A DNA stretch of 28,049 bases from positions 1 to 28,049 of the forward strand of contig DASZJL010000113.1 in NCBI GenBank assembly GCA_035948135.1, in the 5' to 3' direction. Position numbers and translations under genes: made by a program. This DNA comes from CADDZP01 sp035948135 (lineage in GTDB: Bacteria > Actinomycetota > Acidimicrobiia > Acidimicrobiales > AC-14). Numbering within the stretch: position 1 is the stretch's first letter; each line of letters begins with the position of its first letter. Below the pieces are notes generated by a model that was not told where the DNA came from, did no database searches, and saw nothing but the letters and a program-made list of their open reading frames with translations. Of the stretch, positions 14,749-22,420 are shown piece by piece.

Positions 14749-16713
14749 ATGGGCCGCAGTGTCACGCAGAAGCTGATCGAGAGCCATCTGGTCGAGGGGG
14801 AGATGACGCCCGGCACCGAGATCGGGCTGCGCGTCGACCAGACCCTCACCCAGGACGCCACGGGCACGGTCGTGATGCTCGAGCTGGAGGCAATGGACCT
14901 GGACCGCGTGCGCACCGAGGTCTCGGTGCAGTACGTCGACCACAACCTCCTGCAGGCCGACTTCCGCAACGCCGACGACCACCTCTTCCTCCACAGCGCG
15001 TGCCAGCGCTTCGGGCTCTGGTTCTCTCGGCCCGGCAACGGCATCAGCCACGCCGTGCACATGCAGCGGTTCGGTCGACCGGGTGCCACGCTCGCCGGCT
15101 CCGACAGCCACACGTGCGCGGCCGGGGCCCTCGGCATGCTCGCCATCGGCGTGGGCGGCCTCGAGGTGGCGCTGGCGATGGCGGGGGAGCCCCTGCACGT
15201 GACGATGCCCGAGGTCTGGGGCGTGCGCCTTGTCGGCGAGTTGCCCGACTGGGTGAGCGCCAAGGACGTGATCTTGGAGATGCTCCGGCGCCACGACGTG
15301 AAGGGGGGCCGCGGCCGCATCCTCGAATACCACGGTCCCGGGCTCGATCACCTGCGCGCCATGGACCGCCACGTCATCGCCAACATGGGCGCGGAGCTGG
15401 GGGCGACGACGACGGTGTTCCCGTCCGACGCCGAGATTCGCCGCTTCCTCGCGTCCGAAGGCCGAGAGGACGACTGGAGTGAACTGCTGGCCGACGACGA
15501 CGCCACCTACGACATCGACGAAGAGATCGACCTCTCGTCCCTCGAGCCGTTGATCGCCAAGCCGTCGAGCCCCGGCAACGTGGTCCCCGTGCGCGAGGTC
15601 GAGGGCGAGCCCATCTACCAGGTCGTGGTGGGGTCGTCCGCCAACCCTGGCCTACGCGACTTCGCCACCGTCGCCGAGATCGTCAAGGACCGCCGGGCTC
15701 CCGATGAGGTCTCGTTCGACGTCAACCCCACGTCGCGACAGACCCTCGAGAACCTCATGGCCGACGGCCACGCGCTGTCGTTGATCCACGCCGGCGCCCG
15801 CCTCCACCAAGCTGGGTGCATGGGCTGCATCGGCATGGGCCAGGCGCCCGCCACGGGACAGAACAGCCTGCGCACGATGCCCCGCAACTTCCCGGGGCGG
15901 TCGGGCACCAAGGACGACCGGGTGTGGCTCTGCTCACCGGAAACGGCGGCGGCGTCCGCCCTCACCGGCGAGATCACCGACCCGCGGCGCCTGGCGGAGC
16001 GGTACGACATGGCGGCCCCCCACATCGAGCCGCCCGAGCGCCAGATCATCGACGCCGAGATGCTGGTGCCGCCTCCGGAGTCGGGCGAGAACGTCGAGCT
16101 CGTCAAGGGTCCCAACATCGCGTCGCTGCCCGACTTCGAGCCGCTGCCCGACCGCATCGAGGGGCCGATCCTCCTCAAGGTCGGCGACAACGTGTCGACC
16201 GACGAGATCATGCCCGCCGGCCAGCGGGTGCTCCCCTTCCGCAGCAACATTCCCAAGATGGCCGAGTTCGTGTTCGACGCCGTCGACGAGTCGTTCCCCG
16301 AGCGGGCGCTGGAGGTGCGCGACGCCGGGGGTCACATCGTCGTCGGCGGCGAGAACTACGGGCAAGGGTCCAGCCGCGAGCACGCCGCCATCGCGCCCCG
16401 CTTCCTCGGGCTGCGGGCCGTGATCGCCAAGAACTTCGCCCGTATCCACTGGCAGAACCTGGTGAACTTCGGGATCCTGCCCCTCGAGTTCGCCGACCCG
16501 TCGGACTACGACCGTGTCGACCAGGACGACGTGCTCCTGCTCGACGGACTGCACGACGGGCTCAAGGACGACAGCCATCAGGTGGTGGGGGAGAACACCA
16601 CCAAGGGCGAGCGCTATGAGCTGAGCCACCGCCTGTCGCCCCGCCAGGTCGACGCGATCCTGGCGGGGGGTCTGATCCCGGTTTTCAGAGCGGAACTCGA
16701 GAGCCGGGCCTGA
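14749..16713 (+). CDS. Aconitate hydratase, single-chain short (about 650 residue) type
   Basis: A 654-residue aconitase-superfamily protein joining the large catalytic part (about 1-440) and the swivel domain (about 530-654, with ENYGQGSSREHAA carrying the substrate-binding Ser-Arg). It is much shorter than AcnA/AcnB (850-900), matching the putative aconitase group of this length. GSDSHTCAAGALG and the cluster-binding pair AGCMGCIGMG (Cys357, Cys360) are present. The position of the first cluster Cys of classical aconitase (GSCTN) reads GSSAN, with Ser297 instead. RNFPGRSG and SPETAAASALTGEITDPR are well conserved. It probably interconverts citrate and isocitrate in the TCA cycle. The ATG at 14749 has GGCAGG 8 nt upstream; the open frame before it overlaps the divergent gene. 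A homoaconitase-like role cannot be excluded. Confidence 0.9.
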   Translation: MGRSVTQKLIESHLVEGEMTPGTEIGLRVDQTLTQDATGTVVMLELEAMDLDRVRTEVSVQYVDHNLLQADFRNADDHLFLHSACQRFGLWFSRPGNGISHAVHMQRFGRPGATLAGSDSHTCAAGALGMLAIGVGGLEVALAMAGEPLHVTMPEVWGVRLVGELPDWVSAKDVILEMLRRHDVKGGRGRILEYHGPGLDHLRAMDRHVIANMGAELGATTTVFPSDAEIRRFLASEGREDDWSELLADDDATYDIDEEIDLSSLEPLIAKPSSPGNVVPVREVEGEPIYQVVVGSSANPGLRDFATVAEIVKDRRAPDEVSFDVNPTSRQTLENLMADGHALSLIHAGARLHQAGCMGCIGMGQAPATGQNSLRTMPRNFPGRSGTKDDRVWLCSPETAAASALTGEITDPRRLAERYDMAAPHIEPPERQIIDAEMLVPPPESGENVELVKGPNIASLPDFEPLPDRIEGPILLKVGDNVSTDEIMPAGQRVLPFRSNIPKMAEFVFDAVDESFPERALEVRDAGGHIVVGGENYGQGSSREHAAIAPRFLGLRAVIAKNFARIHWQNLVNFGILPLEFADPSDYDRVDQDDVLLLDGLHDGLKDDSHQVVGENTTKGERYELSHRLSPRQVDAILAGGLIPVFRAELESRA

Positions 16714-16717
16714 CGAG

Positions 16718-17158
16718 CTAGGGCAGGCTGGTCCAGCCGCTGGCGCTGACGAAGTAGCGGGACTTGGCCGTGGCGGTGCACCCGCGACTCACGCCCCGCG
16801 CGGTGTAGGTGCCGCTGCCGCTGACGCCGCGGTAGGCGCCCGTGCCCGAGGCCAGCTGATAGTTGCCCGCCTCGGTGAAGCGGCCCAGGCAGCTGCGCGG
16901 GTCCATGGTCTGGTTCTGGCTCGTGGCCTGGTGGTTCACGGTCACCGACCCGCCCGCGAACACGAACGTGTCGGCGTTCGGGCCCATGACGATGTCGCGC
17001 CCGCTGCCAGAGATCGGGCCCGACGCATACACCGAGCCGCCGGTGTTGCTCCCCGAAATGCTGAAGCGCTGCGACCCGGTCGTGCCGGTCGCCGAACCCG
17101 CCCAGACAATGGCCACCGCTCCGACTGCGACCACGGACGCCGCTACGCGCTTGAACAT
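16718..17158 (-). CDS. Secreted small protein of unknown function (146 residues)
   Basis: A predicted exported protein. The signal peptide is residues 1 to about 24 (MFKRVAASVVAVGAVAIVWA, then GSATG). The mature part is rich in Ser, Gly and Thr and looks beta-stranded (GTGAYRGVSGSGTYTARG). Two Cys, 90 and 127, probably form a disulphide. I recognise no enzyme motif. The start is well supported by the strong ribosome-binding site GAGGAGGC just before the ATG at 17158. It converges with the aconitase gene (4-nt gap) and diverges from the DUF1360 gene, with a CRP-like palindrome between them. Confidence 0.82.
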   Translation of the reverse strand: MFKRVAASVVAVGAVAIVWAGSATGTTGSQRFSISGSNTGGSVYASGPISGSGRDIVMGPNADTFVFAGGSVTVNHQATSQNQTMDPRSCLGRFTEAGNYQLASGTGAYRGVSGSGTYTARGVSRGCTATAKSRYFVSASGWTSLP

Positions 17159-17194
17159 GCCGCCTCCTCGCCTTTGTCGAACACGCGGACCTTA

Positions 17195-17208
17195 GTGACG
17201 TGTGTCAC
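17195..17208. promoter_or_regulatory. CRP/GlxR-like palindrome GTGA-N6-TCAC
   Basis: GTGACGTGTGTCAC is a perfect palindrome except for its four central bases and fits the GTGA-N6-TCAC core of CRP-family sites (TGTGA-N6-TCACA). It lies in the 111-nt gap between two divergent genes, 37 nt before the secreted-protein start and 62 nt before the DUF1360 start. Binding by a particular regulator is inference. Confidence 0.45.
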
Positions 17209-17269
17209 GGAGAGCAAAGACCCTGCGCCGGCGGTTTCTCGGGGGTTGTCTGCGGGTAGGCGCGCAAGC

Positions 17270-17797
17270 ATGAGTCAGGCCACCAAGCGAGCGCTGCGTG
17301 TCGCGGAGAGTGCGGTCGACGGCTACGCCCCAGGCGAGGAGCGACCGCTGCTCGACCACGCCGCCCTCATGGGCGTCTACGGCGCCGCGGTGGGCGGTCT
17401 CAGTCTCGCGGTGCGGCGCCGGCGCCGGCGCTTGCCCGAGCGCATCCCCGCCGCCGACCTCGCGCTGTTGTCGGTCGCGACGCACAAGCTCAGCCGGCTG
17501 CTCACCAAGGACACGGTGACGGCGCCTCTCCGGGCCCCGTTCACCCGCTTCAAAGGGTCCGGCGCGGCGGGCGAGGTCAACGAGGAGCCCCGCGACGACA
17601 CACCTGGCAAGCATGCGGTCGGCGAGTTGGTGACGTGCCCGTTCTGCATGGCCCAGTGGGTGGGCACGGGCTTCCTCTTCGGTTACCTGCTGGCGCCGCG
17701 CGCGACTCGCGTCGCGGCCTCCTTGTTCACCATGGTGGCGGCCAGCGACGCGCTTCAGTACGCCTACACCGCGCTCGGCGAATCCGTCGACGGCTGA
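17270..17797 (+). CDS. DUF1360 family membrane protein
   Basis: A 175-residue protein matching DUF1360, a family of unknown function. The hallmark is the Cys pair in VGELVTCPFCMAQWVGTGF (Cys123, Cys126), followed by a membrane helix. Other hydrophobic stretches are at about 31-48, 60-70 and 140-165. An Arg-rich stretch (VRRRRRRLPER) after the first helix suggests a cytoplasmic loop. ADLALLSVATHKLSRLLTKDTVTAPLRAPFTRF is also typical. The ATG at 17270 is chosen; upstream in-frame sequence overlaps the divergent gene and its promoter. It is followed after 1 nt by the serine hydrolase gene, so the two are probably cotranscribed. Confidence 0.87.
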   Translation: MSQATKRALRVAESAVDGYAPGEERPLLDHAALMGVYGAAVGGLSLAVRRRRRRLPERIPAADLALLSVATHKLSRLLTKDTVTAPLRAPFTRFKGSGAAGEVNEEPRDDTPGKHAVGELVTCPFCMAQWVGTGFLFGYLLAPRATRVAASLFTMVAASDALQYAYTALGESVDG

Positions 17798-17798
17798 C

Positions 17799-18935
17799 GT
17801 GACGGAGCGCATCTGGGAGCTGCTGGATGCCCAGGTCGCGGCGGGGCGGCTTCCGGGATGGGTGGCCGCGGTCCGGATCAAGGGCCAGACCGAGATCCAC
17901 GCCGGCGGCCGGCGGGCCATCGAGCCCGACAGTCCGCCGATGACCGAGGACACGCTGTTTCGGATCGCCTCCGTCACCAAGCCCATGGGTGCGGCCCTGA
18001 CGCTCAGCCTGGCGCAGGACGGCGTGCTCTCCGTCGACGACCCCATCGACCGCTGGCTACCCGAGGCGGGCCGCGCTCGGGTGCTGGTGAAGTGGGACGC
18101 ACCGCTCGACCAGACCACCGATCTGTTGCGGCCGATCACCGTGCGCCATCTGCTGACGATGACGTCGGGCTGGGGCGTGGTGATGGAGGACTCCCCGCTG
18201 CAGCGGGCGATGATCGAGCGAGGCGTCTTCCCGAGCGCCATGCACACGGCGATGCCGGCCGGCGAGTTCATGGCGACCGTCGCCGGCCTCCCGCTCGCTT
18301 TCCAACCCGGCGACGGGTTCCTCTACGAGACCGGGTTCAACGTGCTCGGGGTGCTCCTCATGCGGGCCACCGGCAAGTCGCTCACCGAGCTCTTCACCGA
18401 GCGCATCACCGGCCCGCTCTCCATGACCGACACCGCGTTCGCGGCGGTCGATCCGGCCCGTCTGGCCGCCCTGTACTCACCCGGGCCCGACGGGCTGACG
18501 CTGCTGGACCCGCCCGACGGCGCCTTCGCCCGGCCGCCGGTGTTCGAGGAGCTCAGTGGCGGACTGGTGTCGACGGTGGCGGACGTTCTCCGCTTCTACA
18601 CGGCCATGGCCGACGGGGGCGCCCCCGTTCTCACCGACGAATCGTTGAGGCTGATGACGTCCGACCAGCTCACCGCCGCCCAACGGGCCAACGCCAGGCC
18701 GTTCGTAGACGACGACACGTCGTGGGGGTTCGGGACCGGCGTCGACCTCACCGCGGCCCGGCCGGGGATGGCGCCCGGGCGGTGGGGCTGGACCGGGGGG
18801 ACGGGTACGTGCGCGTACGTCGATCCCGGCCGCGACACCGTCAGCGTCCTGCTCACCCAGCGGGCGATGATGGGCCCCGACGACGGGCCGGAGCCCTTCT
18901 GGGCCGCCGTGGCCGAGGCCGCGGATTCGGCGTAG
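17799..18935 (+). CDS. Serine hydrolase, class C beta-lactamase / esterase fold
   Basis: A 378-residue protein of the penicillin-binding-protein-like beta-lactamase family (family VIII esterases, D-aminopeptidases, class C enzymes). The nucleophile motif SxxK is SVTK at residues 58-61 in LFRIASVTKPMGAAL. The second motif, normally YxN, reads Y176-E-T. The third, normally HxG or KTG, is represented by WTGGTG. PITVRHLLTMTSGWG is a common family segment. No signal peptide is present, so it is probably cytoplasmic and more likely an esterase or peptidase than an antibiotic-resistance enzyme. The start is a GTG 1 nt after the DUF1360 stop. It converges with ppk2, ending 1 nt apart. Confidence 0.88.
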   Translation: MTERIWELLDAQVAAGRLPGWVAAVRIKGQTEIHAGGRRAIEPDSPPMTEDTLFRIASVTKPMGAALTLSLAQDGVLSVDDPIDRWLPEAGRARVLVKWDAPLDQTTDLLRPITVRHLLTMTSGWGVVMEDSPLQRAMIERGVFPSAMHTAMPAGEFMATVAGLPLAFQPGDGFLYETGFNVLGVLLMRATGKSLTELFTERITGPLSMTDTAFAAVDPARLAALYSPGPDGLTLLDPPDGAFARPPVFEELSGGLVSTVADVLRFYTAMADGGAPVLTDESLRLMTSDQLTAAQRANARPFVDDDTSWGFGTGVDLTAARPGMAPGRWGWTGGTGTCAYVDPGRDTVSVLLTQRAMMGPDDGPEPFWAAVAEAADSA

Positions 18936-18936
18936 C

Positions 18937-19737
18937 TCAGGACTCGGTCAGCGTCGACGCGTGGTCGGGCACCCACGTGCTCCGGTCGCGGGGCGGGCGC
19001 TGGTAGTCGCCAGCCGACGGGCGCCGCTTCGGCAGGTCGAGCTTGGGCAGCTCCCGGTCCTTGTACGGCACGATCGACAACAGGTGGGCGATGCAGTTGA
19101 TGCGCGCCTTCTTCTTGTCGTCGGCCTCCACCTGGTACCAGGGTGAGTCGGGAACGTCGCAGTGGGCGAACATCGCGTCCTTGGCCTTCGAATACTCGAC
19201 CCACTTCTGCCGCGACTCGATGTCGATGTCGCTGATCTTCCACCGCTTCAAGGGCGTGTCCAGGCGGGCCTGAAATCGCTTCTCCTGCTCCTCGTCGCTG
19301 ACCGAGAACCAGTACTTGATGAGATGGACCCCATCTTCGATCAGCATGCGCTCGAAGCTGGGGCACTGACGCAGGAAGAGTTGATACTCCTCGTCGGTGC
19401 AGAAGCCCATCACGTGCTCGACGCCCGCCCGGTTGTACCAGCTGCGGTCGAACAGCACGACCTCGCCGCCTGAGGGCAGGTTGGCGATGTAGCGCTGGAA
19501 GTACCACTGGGTCTTCTCTTTGTCGTCGGGCGCGGGCAGCGCCGCCACGCGGACCGTTCGAGCGCTGAGGTGGCCGGTGATGCGCTTGATCACGCCGCCC
19601 TTGCCGGCCGCGTCGCGGCCTTCGAAGAGGATGAGCACGCGCTCCTTCTCCTCGCGGACCCACTGCTGGAGCTTGACCAGCTCGATTTGCAGACGCTCCA
19701 GCTCCACCTTGTAGACCTTCTTGTCCAACTTCCCCAC
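18937..19737 (-). CDS. ppk2: Polyphosphate kinase 2 (class I type)
   Basis: A 266-residue single-domain PPK2, which transfers phosphate between polyphosphate and nucleoside diphosphates. Walker A is GRDAAGKGG at residues 40-48, Walker B region is FDRSWYNRAGVEHVMGF, and the lid segment is RWKISDIDIESR. KTQWYFQRYI and SPWYQVEADDKK are also conserved. I chose the GTG at 19737, 5 nt after the nuoF stop, because the protein then begins at KLDKKVYKVELERLQ as in the family and has GGAAGA upstream; an ATG at 19797 would add 20 low-complexity residues and overlap nuoF. Cotranscription with nuoF is likely. With ppk1 in the same window the organism can both store and spend polyphosphate. Confidence 0.95.
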   Translation of the reverse strand: MGKLDKKVYKVELERLQIELVKLQQWVREEKERVLILFEGRDAAGKGGVIKRITGHLSARTVRVAALPAPDDKEKTQWYFQRYIANLPSGGEVVLFDRSWYNRAGVEHVMGFCTDEEYQLFLRQCPSFERMLIEDGVHLIKYWFSVSDEEQEKRFQARLDTPLKRWKISDIDIESRQKWVEYSKAKDAMFAHCDVPDSPWYQVEADDKKKARINCIAHLLSIVPYKDRELPKLDLPKRRPSAGDYQRPPRDRSTWVPDHASTLTES

Positions 19738-19742
19738 GTCGC

Positions 19743-21221
19743 TCAGTCTTCCAGGCGTTGGGGCGCCCGGTGTTCGTCGAGGCGCTCGGCCGGCCACTTG
19801 CCCGAGTCTTCGGCGTTGTAGGTCCAGTCCGGCTGCTTCTGGCGGTGGCGCTCGTTGAACACTGCCTCGTCGCCCTCGAGGCCGACCAGCTCGGTGATCA
19901 GGGCGGGCTCGACGGCCGGGGCGGAGCCGTCGACGTGGGCCTGAAGCTCCTCACCGAACGCGGTGACGATGCTTCCGACGACCGCCTCCTGCTGGAGGGC
20001 GAGCGAGCAGCGCGCTCCCTCGGACACCGTGTTGATGAGGTCGCGGACCTGGACCAGCTTGTGGGCCGGTGCTTCGGAGCGGCTCACGCCGGCCAGGAGG
20101 TCGGCCAGCATCAAACCGTCTCGCTTGCAGGGCGTGCACTGACCGCAGGACTCGACGGCAAGGAACCGCGACACGCCTGCCGCAACAGCGACCATGTCGT
20201 CCTCGTCGTCGAAGACGAGGAACCCGCCCGCGCCCACGCCGCTGCCGATCTCGGCCATGGCCTCGTAGCTCACGGGCGTGTCCAGCAGGTGCTCGGGGAT
20301 GATGCCGCTGGACACGCCGGGCATGACCGCCTTGATGCGCCGGCCCCGTCGCGGGCCGCCGCCCACCAGGTCGATGACCTCGCGGAGAGGCGTCCCCATG
20401 AGTACCTCGCCCACGCCGGCGCGCCGCGTGCTTCCCGTGATCGTGCAGACGATCGTCCCCGGCGACTTCTCGGTGCCCTCGGTGCGGAACCAGTCCGCGC
20501 CCCGGCTGATGATGCGCGGGATGTTGGCCATCGTCTCCACGTTGTCGACGAGCGTGGGCGGAGCTCCGGTCTCGCCCCCGGGGACGGCCATCTCCACATG
20601 GGCCGAGAGGCCACTGCCGCTCCCGACGTCGTCGGCGTGCTCGACGACCTCGGTGATGCCGCGCCGGAATGGCGGGGCGATGCGCGGGAACGGATAGCGA
20701 CCGTCGAGCGTCTCGAGGAGAGCCGTCTCCTCTCCGTAGAGGTACTCCTCGGGACCTTCGTAGACGGTGAGGTCGAGCTCGCCGGTCCAGCCCTCCCGCT
20801 GCATCTCGGTGATCGCGCCGCGCATGCGCGACACCTCCGGCCCGAACGTCTTCTTCAACCCGAAGATCACCGACCTGGCGCCCACGGCGAGCGCGGCGAT
20901 GAGCGCGCCCTCGACGACGGCATAGGGATCGAGACGCATGATCGTCCGGTCCTTGAACGTGCCCGGCTCGCCTTCGGCCCCGTTGACGACGACGGTTGTC
21001 GCCAGCACGTCCGACGCGTTCTCGCGGACCGTGCGCCACTTGCGACCGGTGGGAAAGCCGGCCCCGCCGCGTCCGCGCAGGCCGGACGCTTCGAGGACCT
21101 CGACCAACATCTCTCCATCCTCGTGGCTGGCCGCCTCGACGCCGCGCCCGCCCCTCGCTTTGACGTACTCCTCGAGGGACTCGATCGGGTGCGTGGGCAG
21201 GACGCGGTGGACGAGCGGCAT
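19743..21221 (-). CDS. nuoF: NuoF-like NADH-binding flavoprotein (complex I subunit F family), isolated from other nuo genes
   Basis: A 492-residue NADH:FMN module protein. FMN/NADH motifs are GRGGAGFPTGRKW at residues 50-62 and NGAEGEPGTFKDR at 80-92. GEETALLETLDGR and DNVETMANIPRI are typical. The 4Fe-4S ligands are Cys359, Cys362, Cys365 (SCGQCTPC) and Cys405. All features for NADH oxidation are intact. No nuoE or nuoG is beside it: upstream is a divergent transporter and downstream, 5 nt on, is ppk2. It could be the complex I subunit encoded away from the main operon, or the diaphorase subunit of a NAD-dependent formate dehydrogenase, hydrogenase or electron-bifurcating enzyme. The C-terminal extension (about 440-492) is hydrophilic with DWTYNAEDSGKWPAERLDE. 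Confidence 0.9.
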   Translation of the reverse strand: MPLVHRVLPTHPIESLEEYVKARGGRGVEAASHEDGEMLVEVLEASGLRGRGGAGFPTGRKWRTVRENASDVLATTVVVNGAEGEPGTFKDRTIMRLDPYAVVEGALIAALAVGARSVIFGLKKTFGPEVSRMRGAITEMQREGWTGELDLTVYEGPEEYLYGEETALLETLDGRYPFPRIAPPFRRGITEVVEHADDVGSGSGLSAHVEMAVPGGETGAPPTLVDNVETMANIPRIISRGADWFRTEGTEKSPGTIVCTITGSTRRAGVGEVLMGTPLREVIDLVGGGPRRGRRIKAVMPGVSSGIIPEHLLDTPVSYEAMAEIGSGVGAGGFLVFDDEDDMVAVAAGVSRFLAVESCGQCTPCKRDGLMLADLLAGVSRSEAPAHKLVQVRDLINTVSEGARCSLALQQEAVVGSIVTAFGEELQAHVDGSAPAVEPALITELVGLEGDEAVFNERHRQKQPDWTYNAEDSGKWPAERLDEHRAPQRLED

Positions 21222-21280
21222 GCCTCAGTTCTTAGCGCGCCGGCTGGGTTGCGTCCCGCGGCGGCTGTGCCTCGCACGGG

Positions 21281-21286
21281 TATCGT
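21281..21286 (+). promoter_or_regulatory. Candidate -10 element, leaderless, for the AI-2E-family transporter
   Basis: TATCGT fits TAnnnT and ends 5 nt before the GTG at 21292. No Shine-Dalgarno sequence is seen. The element lies in the 70-nt divergent gap with nuoF. Confidence 0.4.
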
Positions 21287-21291
21287 GAGTC

Positions 21292-22410
21292 GTGGCCGAC
21301 CGCCCGTCGCCTCAAGTTCCCCGCTGGCTGAACACCGCCGCGGCACTGGGCTGGCGACTCCTCATCGTCGGTGCGGCCCTCTACATCGTCTTCCTCGCCT
21401 TCGGCCGCCTGCGCCTCGTAGTGATGCCCGTGCTGTTCGCCCTCTTCCTGACGGCGATCCTGGCGCCGCCGGCCAACTGGCTGCGCAAACACCGGTGGCC
21501 CCCGGCGTTGGCGACGTTCGCGGTCTTCGTCGTCGCTCTCGCCGTGCTCGTGGGCCTGGGGTTCTGGTTCGTGCCCAAGGTCGTCAACCAGTTCGGCGAC
21601 GTCGGCAAGCAGGCCAGCCAGGGCTTCAAGGACGTGCAGCACTGGCTCACCCACGCACCGTTCCACTTGAAGCAGGCCGACATCGACCGCTACATCAATG
21701 AGGCCAAGAACCAGATCAACCAGCGACAGGGTCAGATCGCACAAGGCGCGCTCACCGGCGTGGGCCTCCTCGTGGAGATCCTCACGACCGCCTTCCTCAC
21801 GATCGTCATCACGTTCTTCTTCGTGAAGGACGGCGACAAGATCGGCGCCTGGATGGTGGGCCTGTTCGCCGAAGAACGGTCCGAGGAGGTGAGGGAGATC
21901 GGCCGACGAAGCTGGGAGGCTCTCGGCGGCTACATCCGCGGAACGGCGATCAACGGCGTGGTCAACGGCACGGTGATGGGCGTCACGCTGGCCGTCCTCG
22001 GTGTGCCGCTGGCCTTGCCGCTCGCGGTTCTCACCTTCCTCGGTGCCTTCGTCCCGCTCGTGGGCGCCATCATCACCGGCGTGCTGGCCGCCCTCATCGC
22101 CCTCGTGGCCAAGGGTGGAGTCGCCGCCGTCGTCGTGATCGGCGCCACCATCGTGATCCACAACTTGGAGGGCTATCTGGTCGGACCCTTCGTTCTCGGC
22201 CGGGCCGTGCACCTTCACCCGGTCGCCGTGCTGCTGGCCCTCACCACGGGGACGATCCTCGCCGGCATCCTCGGCGCCATCCTGGCCGTGCCGGTGCTGT
22301 CGATCCTCCTCGCCATCATCGCCTACTACCGCGGCGACAACCCCGAACTCGTCGAGGCCGCCGCCACCGCAGACGAGGACAGACCCGAGCCGCTGAGGAC
22401 GGCGGGGTAG
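21292..22410 (+). CDS. AI-2E family transporter (PerM/UPF0118)
   Basis: A 372-residue polytopic membrane protein of the AI-2E/PerM exporter family. Hydrophobic segments are at about residues 15-38, 40-58 and 72-95, then a hydrophilic region (VVNQFGDVGKQASQGFKDVQHWL, family-typical), and about five more helices from residue 155 onward. The conserved C-terminal block includes GYIRGTAINGVVNGTVMG, LTFLGAFVPLVGAIITG and VGPFVLGRAVHLHPVAVL. Members export a range of compounds, including autoinducer-2 or ions; the substrate here is unknown. The start is a GTG at 21292 with a leaderless-type promoter. It is 10 nt upstream of ppa and probably cotranscribed. Confidence 0.9.
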   Translation: MADRPSPQVPRWLNTAAALGWRLLIVGAALYIVFLAFGRLRLVVMPVLFALFLTAILAPPANWLRKHRWPPALATFAVFVVALAVLVGLGFWFVPKVVNQFGDVGKQASQGFKDVQHWLTHAPFHLKQADIDRYINEAKNQINQRQGQIAQGALTGVGLLVEILTTAFLTIVITFFFVKDGDKIGAWMVGLFAEERSEEVREIGRRSWEALGGYIRGTAINGVVNGTVMGVTLAVLGVPLALPLAVLTFLGAFVPLVGAIITGVLAALIALVAKGGVAAVVVIGATIVIHNLEGYLVGPFVLGRAVHLHPVAVLLALTTGTILAGILGAILAVPVLSILLAIIAYYRGDNPELVEAAATADEDRPEPLRTAG

Positions 22411-22420
22411 AGGCGCGCCC

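Noticed and set aside
17799..18935. Possible class C beta-lactamase
   Set aside because: No signal peptide and YET instead of YxN; an intracellular esterase or peptidase is more likely.
19758..21701. Plus-strand 647-residue open frame across nuoF
   Set aside because: It is antisense to a clearly identified NuoF, has a His/Arg/Ala/Leu-rich composition without domain motifs, and runs into the start of the AI-2E transporter in another frame. Such long shadows are common in high-GC DNA.
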